Below, piece after piece: positions 14,931 to 22,891 of a DNA stretch of 42,189 nt (the first letter of the stretch is position 1; every line of letters starts with the position of its first letter). The position numbers and the translations under genes were made by a program. Origin of the DNA: an uncultured Peptococcaceae bacterium (GTDB lineage: Bacteria > Bacillota > Dehalobacteriia > UBA4068 > UBA4997). The stretch covers positions 1-42,189 of the forward strand of contig CANQPG010000009.1 of NCBI GenBank assembly GCA_947625705.1. The letters run 5' to 3'. Below the pieces are notes generated by a model. That model saw nothing but the letters and a program-made list of their open reading frames with translations. It ran no database searches and was not told the DNA's origin.

Positions 14931-14991
14931 CTTCGCTGGGAGGACAACTTGTCCAAAAATGTCCGCAAATCTACGCATTTACACCACCAAA

Positions 14992-15009
14992 TGGTGTAAA
15001 ATTGGTGTA
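14992..15009 (+). repeat. integrase arm-type site, left end
   Basis: TGGTGTAAAATTGGTGTA contains two TTGGTGTA-like units and recurs exactly at 31082-31099 near the right end. Paired repeats just inside both attachment sites are typical of arm-type binding sites of Tn916/lambda-class integrases. An inverted TTACACCA copy lies just to the left. Confidence 0.7.
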
Positions 15010-15029
15010 GTGATTTTGGTGCCGCAAAC

Positions 15030-16205
15030 TCACCGGGCAAGGGCTTTTCGCTGCTGTTCAATGCGCAGCATTTCCGCCGCTGCTTGCTCGGCATTTGTAT
15101 GGGCATATTTACCGAGCGTCGTTCTGATGTCAGCATGTCCCATAATGTACTGCAAATCCTTGGGCGTCATGCCGTTGTTGACCATATTGGTGCAAAAGGT
15201 GTGACGCAGGATATGCGGCGAGATGTCGGGGAACGGTTTGGCGTGCTGCGTATCATATTTCTGCTTGATACGTTTAATGGTGTTGGCGATATTACCCCGG
15301 TCATGCGGCGTACCATCTCGCGTGATAAAGAGAAAATCGCGGCAGCCGTCCAGCATAAACGCCACATTCCCCTTGGGGCGCGCGGCGATAACATTACGCA
15401 GGCTGGCAGCAACGTCTTCCGTCATAGGAATGACGCGCTTGCCATTATGGGTCTTCAGGCTGCTGGTGTAAAGCCTGCGGCCTTTGCCGCGTATCAACTG
15501 GCGCTGCACATGTATGGCGTGGTTTTGCCAGTCGATGTCGTGCATGGTCAGGCCGCAAAATTCGCTGACACGCAGCCCTGTTCCCAGCAGAATAACAAAC
15601 CAATCGTAATAAACCGCATAGGCCGGGTCGTTTTTGACGAAATCCAGCCATGTTTGCTGCTCGGCCAACGTCAGGGCGTGGCGCTCCCTGCTGTCGTTTG
15701 CGGCAATTTCCGTGATTTTGAACGCAAAGGGGTTGCTGCTGATAACATTTTCCCGGCAGGCCAATTCAAAGGCCGGTTTCAAAATCCCCTTTAACCCTGA
15801 TAGTGAACTGTAGCCTTTGCCGTTTTCGCTCAACATACCCAGCCATGCCTGCGCGTCGGACAATTTGATATTCTTGATAGCGCGGTCGCCGAAGCCATCA
15901 TAATCCAGCAGCTTAATCATCTGCTCATGCCATTCCTTGGTGCTTTGCTTAAGCCCCCGGTGCAGGAAAAGATACTTTTTTACCATGTCGTGGACGGTTA
16001 TGCTGCCTGCCGCGTAGTCAATGCCTTTATGTAAGCTGTCGGCAATTTCTTTCTCTTTTGCCCGCAGGCTGTTGAGGTCTGCCGCGTATACAGTTTGGCG
16101 CTTGCCGTTTGCCGTCGTGTAGCGGTACTGGTATGAACCGTCTTTTCTCTGGCTCTCTCCTCTGTTTAATACGTGACCTTTGGTGTCACGTCTTTTTTTG
16201 CTCAT
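15030..16205 (-). CDS. int: site-specific tyrosine integrase, Tn916-Int type
   Basis: The 391-aa recombinase integrates and excises the element at tRNA-Val. It has an N-terminal AP2-like arm-binding domain (GSYQYRYTTANGKRQTVYAA, about 23-42), a SAM-like core-binding domain (about 70-160) and a C-terminal catalytic domain. Catalytic residues are visible: Arg in GTGLRVSEFCGL, His and Arg in SPHILRHTFCT, His in MGHADIRTT, and the nucleophilic Tyr in LGKYAHTN. The ATG has an AAAGGAG site. Transcription points toward the tRNA repeat, and the Xis-like gene lies 79 bases upstream. Length and domains are complete, so it is probably active. Confidence 0.96.
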   Translation of the reverse strand: MSKKRRDTKGHVLNRGESQRKDGSYQYRYTTANGKRQTVYAADLNSLRAKEKEIADSLHKGIDYAAGSITVHDMVKKYLFLHRGLKQSTKEWHEQMIKLLDYDGFGDRAIKNIKLSDAQAWLGMLSENGKGYSSLSGLKGILKPAFELACRENVISSNPFAFKITEIAANDSRERHALTLAEQQTWLDFVKNDPAYAVYYDWFVILLGTGLRVSEFCGLTMHDIDWQNHAIHVQRQLIRGKGRRLYTSSLKTHNGKRVIPMTEDVAASLRNVIAARPKGNVAFMLDGCRDFLFITRDGTPHDRGNIANTIKRIKQKYDTQHAKPFPDISPHILRHTFCTNMVNNGMTPKDLQYIMGHADIRTTLGKYAHTNAEQAAAEMLRIEQQRKALAR

Positions 16206-16284
16206 AACGCTCCTTTCCGATGCGGAGAGCCCAAATATGACAACGATATTCTATCACATCATCTCTCGCAGCATCAATGTTTTT

Positions 16285-16485
16285 TTATGCGCAATAAAGC
16301 GTTTCGAGATATTTCTCAAAGCTCTCACGCTTGATAAGCCGCTTGTTGCCAACCCAAATGACATAAGGGTTGTTTTGGCTGTCGGTCATTTCGCGCAGGC
16401 GGTTTTTGCCAATGCCGAAATAAAGCGCCGCTTCGTCCAGCGTCAGCGCATATTTGTTCCATACCGGTACAGCATTCTTAGCCAT
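16285..16485 (-). CDS. xis: excisionase-like DNA-binding protein
   Basis: A 66-aa protein with the layout of Tn916-type Xis/helix-turn-helix proteins: PVWNKYALTLDEAALYFGIG (winged-helix entry), NRLREM, and a basic wing GNKRLIKRESFEKYLE. Such proteins direct the integrase toward excision. The second ATG (16485) is used because GGAGG is 8 bases upstream; the first ATG at 16491 is too near the site. It lies immediately upstream of int in the same direction, a standard excision module. Confidence 0.9.
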   Translation of the reverse strand: MAKNAVPVWNKYALTLDEAALYFGIGKNRLREMTDSQNNPYVIWVGNKRLIKRESFEKYLETLYCA

Positions 16486-16499
16486 AAGCATTACCTCCT

Positions 16500-16747
16500 T
16501 TCCGACAAACCTCTACATCTGGTATTGCAGGTGTTTGTCTTTATATATAGAGTATGTGTGAAAAATTCCAAATCGGCGAAAAAAGTACAGGATTTTTATG
16601 TTGTTTTTTAAGTACAATAACAAAAGCCCAGCTAGACGCATTTTGATAAATTTTCGCTATTAGAATAATTTGTCTTAATTCGTGTGTTTGGGAGTCATGA
16701 TACGCTTTATAGAGCCTCTTTGCTTCAAGCAAAGAGGCTCTTTTTTG
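16500..16747 (+). ncRNA. possible plus-strand small RNA ending in a strong terminator
   Basis: The stretch from 16500 to 16946 has no supported gene. At 16711-16747, AGAGCCTCTTTGCTT pairs perfectly with its complement over a one-base loop and is followed by six T residues on plus. Yet no plus-strand gene precedes it within the element. An untranslated RNA starting in the xis upstream region could explain the terminator. The 5' end is not determined. An unrecognised very small peptide is an alternative. Confidence 0.35.
16711..16747 (+). terminator. strong intrinsic terminator upstream of rep
   Basis: A 15-bp perfect stem with a single-base loop and a T6 tail on the plus strand. The minus strand lacks a T run. 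It shields the replication gene from upstream transcription or ends a small RNA. Confidence 0.85.
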
Positions 16748-16946
16748 TTTGCAGGATTCTCTCCTTGGTTGACGGCTTATTTTTCAGATATGAGCAGTTT
16801 AGGTTTTTTCACACAAAATTACATACTGTTCATATAAGGCTGTTTACGCAGAAAAATAACGGATTGTTGCAGCATATCAAAAAAATGTTCTATCTTAACT
16901 TGATATAACTGGTAACAACTCCCCCAGCCAAACAAGGAGAAGACAC

Positions 16947-17864
16947 ATGGTTAAAACAAAAAAAGTTCCCCCAACGTATATTTCTAATGAACAGGAGGTC
17001 AAGATGATTGTTGCAGGTAATAAAGCGAGAATATCCGCAATGTTATTTAATACAGGAGGAAGCCACATTGCTAAAATAACTAAAGATACTTATCTTAATA
17101 CAAACACAGGTGAGTTAAAGCAATTTAAGCATACCGAAAACAAAGGTCAGAATAAAAATAACGTCAAAAAACAGTTTGACAATTTAAGGGATTTGATAGC
17201 GGCTAATGTTACCGATGTATCACATTGCAAATGGCTGACGTTGACTTACCGGGAACACATGACCGAGGTAAAGAAAATATCCAGACACATGGAAAAATTC
17301 TTCTATAAGTGTAAAGTGAAGTTTGGTCACTTTGAGTGGATTTATGTTGTTGAGCCGAACGCCAACCGTTCCTGGCATACCCATGCCATTTTGATATTTG
17401 ACCATAAAGCGCCCTTCATGCCCAACGAAGTGGTAGAAGATTGCTGGGGGCGCGGTTTTACCAAAACCAAAGCTCTCGATAAAAGCATTAACAGCGCCGA
17501 TAATCTCTGTGCCTATTTGACCGCTTATCTGGCAGATATGACAATCGACGAGCTGCCTGATACATACGACTTGAGCGAAGCCCATATTGCCGAAAAAAGG
17601 GTGCTTGATGAAGACGGCAATTTTGTCGCCAAGAAATTTGTTAAAGGCGCACGGCTGGCGCTGTACCCAACCGGTGTGCGCATTTACCGTACCAGCCGGG
17701 GAATCAAGCGACCAAAAAAAATTAAAGTTCCATATCGCGAAGCGAAAGGTTACATAGACCAAAGGGGCGGTGTTCTTGCTGAGTGTTCTGCCACAGATAT
17801 TTATGATGATAACGACAATAAAATCAACCACATTGAAAGGGAAGAGTATAAATTGTCAAGCTAA
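16947..17864 (+). CDS. rep: HUH rolling-circle replication initiator
   Basis: The 305-aa product matches plasmid-type Rep proteins that nick a double-strand origin and start rolling-circle replication. Motif 1 is WLTLTYRE (96-103). The HUH metal motif is in RSWHTHAILIF (His144, His146). Motif 3, LCAYLTAYLADM, contains Tyr190 and Tyr194 as candidate nucleophiles. The N-terminus is basic with a short non-conserved lead, and the C-terminus is acidic and polar. AAGGAG lies 7 bases before ATG 16947. Such a gene in a chromosomally integrated element suggests replication after excision. It converges on the next gene; the iteron field lies 1.2 kb further on. Confidence 0.87.
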   Translation: MVKTKKVPPTYISNEQEVKMIVAGNKARISAMLFNTGGSHIAKITKDTYLNTNTGELKQFKHTENKGQNKNNVKKQFDNLRDLIAANVTDVSHCKWLTLTYREHMTEVKKISRHMEKFFYKCKVKFGHFEWIYVVEPNANRSWHTHAILIFDHKAPFMPNEVVEDCWGRGFTKTKALDKSINSADNLCAYLTAYLADMTIDELPDTYDLSEAHIAEKRVLDEDGNFVAKKFVKGARLALYPTGVRIYRTSRGIKRPKKIKVPYREAKGYIDQRGGVLAECSATDIYDDNDNKINHIEREEYKLSS

Positions 17865-17909
17865 AATGTTTTCGTGTCTTGGGGGCGGGGGGCGGGGCGG
17901 CAAGCTGGT

Positions 17910-18611
17910 TTACCATTCAATAGTTTCCACATGCTCCTCGCCTTTTTCCCGCAGCATGATTTGCTCAATCTTTTGGTTATCTTCCGTGGCCTTTATCACT
18001 ACCCAGTAATCAAAATAGTTATGCAGCCTCCGGTGCTTGCACATAAAATCATAAAGGGGCGCATCGCTGCCGCAAAGCTCCGTTTCCAACGCTGCCATTT
18101 TATCCGTGTCATAACCGTTGGCCTCGGCATATGCCCGGAACGCTGCATTGTTAGTATACCAATCCTGCGTCACCGTCCGAATAATCTGCTGTTCCACCGT
18201 GTGCAGAAACGCATACTCTCGCGCTTCATCGTCCAAATTGTTGCCGACTAATTCCAGCGGCATTTTAACATTAAACGCTTTAGGCGCAACATAATACCAG
18301 CGCCCGTCCAAATCGTAAAAATAAGCGCAGTCCACAAACAGCAGATGGTCATAAATCTCCAGCTCGCTGGTGCCCTGCCAATGCGGTTCGCCGGTCGGTC
18401 TGGTGCGCCATATGCCGGTCTCCCATTCACTAAGCGGCTCGCGCAGCAAGCTGAATTGCCCCAAGCTGAACAAATAGTTGACCATCTTCGGGCTTTGGTA
18501 ATAGGTCAGCAGCACATCGCCCAGCATCGTAAAATAACCGCCGTTGCCGCTCCAGCCAAACTCCACACTTTTTGCCGCTTTTCTGCGGGCAATCAAACTA
18601 ACGTCTCCCAT
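17910..18611 (-). CDS. hypothetical protein, 233 aa, beside rep
   Basis: I do not recognise this family. ATG 18611 is selected because AAGGAGG lies 8 bases upstream; the frame runs 63 bases further without a good site. The product is soluble, with many aromatic residues (GNGGYFTMLGDVLLTYYQ, then DCAYFYDLDGRWYYVAPKAF) and a K/E-rich C-terminus (REKGEEHVETIEW). No catalytic motif, membrane segment or DNA-binding motif is evident. It runs toward rep, with only 45 bases between their stops. Its position inside the element suggests cargo or a replication-linked function. Confidence 0.7.
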   Translation of the reverse strand: MGDVSLIARRKAAKSVEFGWSGNGGYFTMLGDVLLTYYQSPKMVNYLFSLGQFSLLREPLSEWETGIWRTRPTGEPHWQGTSELEIYDHLLFVDCAYFYDLDGRWYYVAPKAFNVKMPLELVGNNLDDEAREYAFLHTVEQQIIRTVTQDWYTNNAAFRAYAEANGYDTDKMAALETELCGSDAPLYDFMCKHRRLHNYFDYWVVIKATEDNQKIEQIMLREKGEEHVETIEW

Positions 18612-18839
18612 TGAAAATACCTCCTTGAAATTTTTTGGTTTGCTCATTGTAGCAGCAAAACGGCAAGCGCGCAACAGTAAAAACTCAGATAGGAGCGTTT
18701 TGCAAATTTTTTTGAAAGTTTTATTTTTGCCCCTAAACAGCAGCTAATTCGTCTGTTGATTTGTATAAGCAGATATTGCATAATTAATAGCTGTTATTCA
18801 TTTTTTCAGCTTCCGAAACCGTCATTTTGCCAACTACAA

Positions 18840-18932
18840 TTTGTAGTAAAAAATTGCAATTTTTGTAATTTTGATTAACAAATTGTAAATTACATTTTGT
18901 AGTAAATAATCACACTTTTGTAATTTTTTCTG
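18840..18932. repeat. pair of AT-rich direct repeats
   Basis: TTTGTAGTAAA followed by a TTTTTGTAATTTT block occurs at 18840 and again at 18896, 56 bases apart. Each is preceded by short palindromes such as CTACAATTTGTAG. No gene is supported between 18612 and 19573. The AT-rich repeats next to an iteron field resemble a DNA-unwinding part of an origin. Confidence 0.55.
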
Positions 18933-19037
18933 CTGCTCTCGCCCAAGCAAAATCGGGCGGAAAAATGCCCCGAAAATGCCAAAACCCCGCGTTCGACTGC
19001 GGGGGTCTCCTACCCAACTACATAGCTCAAAACCCAC

Positions 19038-19276
19038 GATTGCGGCCTATTTACCCTATGATTGCGGGGTATTTCATAGCGGATTGCGGGGGTTTTTTTT
19101 CGGAAACGTCCCAATCCTACCCCAAACCTATATGAATTTTAACCAAATCTGAGGTTTTTACATTTTTCGACACGAAAAATCCGCCTTTTTCAGCCCCATT
19201 CCCACTCTCAAAAAACAAAAAACCTCGAAAATACCCCGGATTGCGGGGTATTTGGCTATGGATTGCGGGGTATTCT
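19038..19276 (+). repeat. 22-bp iteron field, candidate origin or control region
   Basis: GATTGCGG followed mostly by GGTATT begins at 19038, 19060, 19082, 19239 and 19261. Within each group the spacing is exactly 22 bases. A weaker copy (GACTGCGGGG) lies at 18995. Copy four forms part of a palindrome AATACCCCG-GATTG-CGGGGTATT at 19230-19252, a possible hairpin. Two-helical-turn spacing points to protein binding on one DNA face, as in plasmid iterons. With rep 1.2 kb away it is the best origin candidate, though rolling-circle plasmids do not usually use iterons. Confidence 0.7.
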
Positions 19277-19493
19277 TCCGATTTTGACCACTTTTTGCTC
19301 CCGTTCCGTGCTGACACCAAAAAGCGGCCTTTTTTCAGCCGTCAAGTCGTTTTTTATTTTAGAAAAAAATAAAATCTTTTTTTGCAAATAAAACGGTTTC
19401 TTTTTTTGTCACAGTGTATATGCAGAAATTATTTGTATGAATATTTATTTATTGCGTAGCCTACCTAATCAAGTCGATTTTTCATATAACGCC

Positions 19494-19534
19494 ACATAAA
19501 AAAGTAACTGCCGGGGTGGTAGGCAGTTACTTTT
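19494..19534 (-). terminator. terminator of the HipA-like gene
   Basis: A 13-bp perfect stem (AAAAGTAACTGCC and its complement) is followed by six T residues on the minus strand, 40 bases after the HipA-like stop. The plus strand also has a T-rich exit. Confidence 0.85.
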
Positions 19535-19573
19535 GTTTCAAGGGAGGGCTGTCGTCTTCTTGGTATCGTTAAA

Positions 19574-20734
19574 TCAGCAACCAGCGATAGAGCGCAGTTG
19601 GTTGACGCGCTCATTAAAAGCGCTGCATATTGCTTCGCAGCGTTGCTCGTCTATGAATACGGAGCCTTTAACTATTGTCCAGAAAACTTCTGGAAGCGAA
19701 CTCAGTGCATTGAAGTCCAGCCAACTGAAATCTGTTACCAGTTTAATTTGAGCAGCATGACTATCTGCAAAAGGTTTGGCCGGCATTTCGTCGTCAGCGC
19801 GGATAAGACCAACTGGCTTATTGTACCACAGCGATGTGCCGTTATCGTAAATGGGCGCTGCGCCAAGATATTCCAGTGTGTCAGCATTCCGCACTAACCC
19901 AAAGTTATTCAGATGTCGGTCTTCATTAGCAATCAGATAATCCAAAACCAGTATCTTCTCAGTTTTCTGCGGTATATTTTTGACGCCGAGTGTCTCGCAG
20001 CAGTTCAGATAATGTTGGTAAGCAGATATATTATCAGGCTTACTTGCGGTTTGCATAATATAGTACGCTGATACTAGCTCGGTGTCCTGAGATATGAAGT
20101 CTTGACAAATGCTATATGGGTAGCTATTCAGCGTTGCCAATTCATATTTGACATGCGGAATGTGCAAACACTCCATCAGTTCGGACGCGAAAACCTCGTT
20201 ATATGGCTCCTGTTGGGTGGCTCCGCTGCCGCCCTTTAATAGATAACGCCGTCCGTCTTTAAGCGTCCATTGCTTTGGCAGCCGACCGTCAGTGGTACTG
20301 TCCGGGGAAAGGAAATTAACATTCTTGTCAGACCTTTTACGCCGAAACAAAATGCTGCCAATATCCTGCGAAAAGTCATTGGTAAAGAAATTAACATCTT
20401 GCCAAGTGATTTCCGCACCGGCAGGCCGCAGCCAGTATTGGTCGGAAAGGCTTAACCCCAACGCTTTGAGCGTCAAAAGTTGAGATGTGGCAATATGGAG
20501 CCGTTGAAGTGTCTCTCGTATGCCCGGTCTGGTATCGGGGATAGTTCTGCCGCACAACCATTTATTCAGCAGGCCACGGTCAGGCTTGGTCGGGTCGTTC
20601 ACGTAAAGCGTACCGACCGGGATATGCTCAATGCTGTATACTTCCCCGATGTTTGCTATGACGCCGGAAGCAGAATCAATGTTCAGCTCCAGCACAGGAA
20701 TATCTTTGTGCATTAGAGTATATCGGGGTGACAT
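19574..20734 (-). CDS. HipA-like serine/threonine kinase
   Basis: The 386-aa protein has the catalytic landmarks of the HipA kinase group: ATP-binding RRYLLKGGSG (Lys167), the paired acidic segment EPYNEVFASEL (Glu180), catalytic loop NEDRHLNNFGL (Asp272, Asn275 region) and metal-binding IYDNGTSLW (Asp297). The N-terminal 110 residues (RYTLMHKDIPVLELNID) form the extra domain seen in HipA/CtkA-like proteins of gut Bacillota. HipA phosphorylates translation factors and causes growth arrest; the target here is unknown. No HipB-type HTH antitoxin is adjacent, only a 54-aa acidic protein upstream. ATG 20734 is chosen by family start; the local ribosome site is moderate. Confidence 0.85.
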   Translation of the reverse strand: MSPRYTLMHKDIPVLELNIDSASGVIANIGEVYSIEHIPVGTLYVNDPTKPDRGLLNKWLCGRTIPDTRPGIRETLQRLHIATSQLLTLKALGLSLSDQYWLRPAGAEITWQDVNFFTNDFSQDIGSILFRRKRSDKNVNFLSPDSTTDGRLPKQWTLKDGRRYLLKGGSGATQQEPYNEVFASELMECLHIPHVKYELATLNSYPYSICQDFISQDTELVSAYYIMQTASKPDNISAYQHYLNCCETLGVKNIPQKTEKILVLDYLIANEDRHLNNFGLVRNADTLEYLGAAPIYDNGTSLWYNKPVGLIRADDEMPAKPFADSHAAQIKLVTDFSWLDFNALSSLPEVFWTIVKGSVFIDEQRCEAICSAFNERVNQLRSIAGC

Positions 20735-20904
20735 TTTTCTCACTTCCCTCAACAAGCTTAACAGTTGCATATTTCGTACAAATTGCATAGTGCAATAATT
20801 ACTTTACACAACATTTTGATGAATAGGCATAATTCCTCATGGACGCAATTAAAACCGCCCAGAGTGGCTAAAATCGCGTCTGCGGGGCATGTTCGGCGGG
20901 CAGG

Positions 20905-21069
20905 TTACTTTGCCAGTTCTTCAAAAGCAGCCTTATGCTCGCGCAGTATACGCTTGGCGATAAACATGAATTTCTCGTCTTCGGTCATATTATCAAAAGC
21001 TTCTTCGGTTATCTCGTTCAAATCGTTGACCTTGGTTTCTTCGGGCGTTGGTTGTTTTTCGGAAGTCAT
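20905..21069 (-). CDS. small acidic protein upstream of the HipA-like kinase
   Basis: The 54-aa product (MTSEKQPTPEETKVNDLNEI onward) is very acidic in its first half and amphipathic helical in the second (EKFMFIAKRILREHKAAFEE). The ATG at 21069 has AAGGAG upstream, and a TTGTAT-17-TATACT promoter lies about 60 bases further. It runs toward the kinase gene, 170 bases away. Acidity and position make an antitoxin or regulator of the kinase conceivable, but nothing proves it. Confidence 0.65.
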   Translation of the reverse strand: MTSEKQPTPEETKVNDLNEITEEAFDNMTEDEKFMFIAKRILREHKAAFEELAK

Positions 21070-21124
21070 AGTCGCACGCTCCTTTTGAGATGCTGATTCC
21101 TTCGGCACAGATATTTGTGCTTTC

Positions 21125-21153
21125 AGTATAGGCTGCTTTTGAGGAAAATACAA
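21125..21153 (-). promoter_or_regulatory. promoter of the 54-aa gene and possibly the kinase
   Basis: Minus-strand TTGTAT (21153-21148) and TATACT (21130-21125) are 17 bases apart, about 56 bases before the ATG of the small acidic protein. Confidence 0.75.
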
Positions 21154-21254
21154 GACTGCATCTTACAAAATTGCATCGTTGAAAACAGTTGGTGTATTAG
21201 CTCAATTTATCAAATGTAATAAATTGAGGCAATACAATAAAACAGCCTAAATGA

Positions 21255-21300
21255 CAAAAGCGTCCTCTGATAGAAAGAGGGCGCTTTTGTTTTATTTTTT
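21255..21300 (+). terminator. plus-strand terminator between the kinase and synthetase units
   Basis: CAAAAGCGTCCTCT pairs with AGAGGGCGCTTTTG (one wobble) and is followed by TTTTATTTTTT on plus. No plus-strand gene is seen upstream, so it probably marks the end of a lost gene or an antisense transcript. Confidence 0.75.
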
Positions 21301-21402
21301 CAGGCAGGTTGATAGCTTGTATTGTTGTTAGTGGCTTGTTTAATTATAGGTATTAACACAAACTTTTACAGTTTATAAGGAATGTAATTACCAAAATAAA
21401 GA

Positions 21403-21431
21403 TTGTAAATATTTTGTCGGATTGCTATAAT
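21403..21431 (+). promoter_or_regulatory. promoter of the alarmone synthetase gene
   Basis: TTGTAA and TATAAT are 17 bases apart. The 150-base leader that follows contains a 19-codon fragment starting ATG 21470 (MGEELYVKYGLSYKEVAFI) that looks like the tail of a lost gene rather than a leader peptide. Confidence 0.75.
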
Positions 21432-21579
21432 TAATTTGTGTCTATGTGGAATTTTTTCCAAGTTTGGGATGGGCGAGGAGCTTTATGTGAAGTACGGGCT
21501 TTCTTATAAGGAAGTTGCGTTTATTTAAGGTATGATTAAGACGATGGGATAAAAATGTTTTGGGGAGGATTTGTGGGTT

Positions 21580-22692
21580 ATGAGCATTAAAGCAAATATT
21601 TTGGCTGAATATGATGAAAAACATGAATTGTATCATAATTTTGCTACATCTGTAGAACGACTTATTCAAGGAATTTTAAATCAAGAGGGCATAATTTGCA
21701 ATGATATTACAAGTCGATTAAAAGATAGGGATAGTCTTGGTGGAAAGATTGACAAGAAGAATAAATATATCAAATTAGATGATTTAACTGATATTGCTGG
21801 CATAAGAGTCATTACATATTATTCTGATGATGTAGATAAAGTAGCAGATATAATAGAGAGAGAATTTAAGATTGATAGAGAAAATTCTATTGATAAGCGT
21901 GCGGCTTTAGAGCCAGACCGCTTTGGCTATTGCAGTGTTCATTATGTTGTTGAAATGAATTCTAAACGGTTGGAACTTGCTGAGTATATGCCTTATAAAG
22001 GTTTGAAATGTGAAATACAAATACGTTCTGTTTTGCAACATGCATGGGCCGAAATTGAACATGATTTAGGATATAAAACAGAGGTTGCAATTCCTAGAAA
22101 TATCCGACGTAATTTTTCTCGTCTGGCTGGATTGTTAGAAATTGCAGATAAAGAGTTTCAAGAAATTCGGCAACTACTTCTTCTCTATGAGAAGGAGGTG
22201 TCGGATAACATAGATAGAGAGTCCTTTGAAGATACAGAAATTGATGCTATTGTTTTAGGCAGAATTGTAAAAACTGATGAAAATATATTAAAGTTTAATA
22301 AACACATAATAAAAGATAAAAGTATAATTTTGGTTAATTCTTCTTTGGATGATTATGAATCTAGAATAAATCAATTACATTGGTTTGATATTTATACGCT
22401 TAAACAATTAAAGCTGTTTATTGCTCGAAATATTGATAATGCTATTTTTATTATAGATGCTTTGGGAACGGTAGATGTAACAAATAAAACAGATAAACGT
22501 TTACATCAATCTTTAAATAACACCGTTTCCTTGTTTTTTTCATGTTATGCAGAGTTGATTACTAATGAGGCATATGGGACAGAAGAAATTATGGATTATC
22601 TGAAAAGCAATAACATTGGTTCGTCTGATTATGATAGAAGGAAGTTTGTAGATGAGTTACTTGATATAAAGAATAAAATTGAAACGGCCTAG
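21580..22692 (+). CDS. RelA/SpoT-domain alarmone synthetase with unknown C-terminal domain
   Basis: The N-terminal 170 residues form a (p)ppGpp synthetase domain: SRLKDRDSLGGKI (45-57), DIAGIRVITYY (71-81) with the metal Asp, GYCSVHYVV (116-124), EIQIRS (145-150) and HAWAEIEHD (154-162). No HD hydrolase, TGS or ACT domain is present, so degradation of the product is not encoded here. About 200 further residues are of unknown fold. Small alarmone synthetases make (p)ppGpp or, in toxic versions, modify tRNA or make (p)ppApp. The length and two-domain layout resemble phage-defence toxSAS fusions such as CapRel, but a C-terminal antitoxin domain is not proven. ATG 21580 follows GGGGAGG at 11 bases. 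Strikingly AT-rich. Confidence 0.88.
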   Translation: MSIKANILAEYDEKHELYHNFATSVERLIQGILNQEGIICNDITSRLKDRDSLGGKIDKKNKYIKLDDLTDIAGIRVITYYSDDVDKVADIIEREFKIDRENSIDKRAALEPDRFGYCSVHYVVEMNSKRLELAEYMPYKGLKCEIQIRSVLQHAWAEIEHDLGYKTEVAIPRNIRRNFSRLAGLLEIADKEFQEIRQLLLLYEKEVSDNIDRESFEDTEIDAIVLGRIVKTDENILKFNKHIIKDKSIILVNSSLDDYESRINQLHWFDIYTLKQLKLFIARNIDNAIFIIDALGTVDVTNKTDKRLHQSLNNTVSLFFSCYAELITNEAYGTEEIMDYLKSNNIGSSDYDRRKFVDELLDIKNKIETA

Positions 22693-22763
22693 AGTTGTTG
22701 AATTAAATTGAAACCTACACATATAAATATTATTTTGATGCATTAGTAAAGGCAAATTAAAAG

Positions 22764-22810
22764 AATAGGGCAACCGAGTGGCAAAACGCCACCCGGTTAC
22801 CCTATTTTTT
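22764..22810 (+). terminator. terminator of the alarmone synthetase gene
   Basis: AATAGGG-AACCG-GTGGC pairs with GCCAC-CGGTT-CCCTATT with minor bulges and is followed by T residues. Confidence 0.9.
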
Positions 22811-22831
22811 ACTGTTGCTAAAGCGCTAACA

Positions 22832-22875
22832 AAAACAGCCTATCCCAAAAAGCAGGATAGGCTGTTTTGTTTTCT
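22832..22875. terminator. bidirectional terminator after the SLH gene
   Basis: AAAACAGCCTATCC and its exact complement flank a 9-base loop with T-rich exits on both strands; it mainly ends the minus-strand surface protein operon. Confidence 0.9.
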
Positions 22876-22891
22876 TTTTTCTGTGCTTAGC

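Noticed and set aside
19038-19276. CRISPR array
   Set aside because: The repeats are about 15 bases with 7-base gaps at 22-bp spacing, far too short for CRISPR repeats and spacers; no cas gene is present.
18834-19320. Two minus-strand frames of 67 codons in the gene-free region of the element
   Set aside because: They run through AT-rich direct repeats and the iteron field, have no ribosome site, and their codon pattern is imposed by the repeats.
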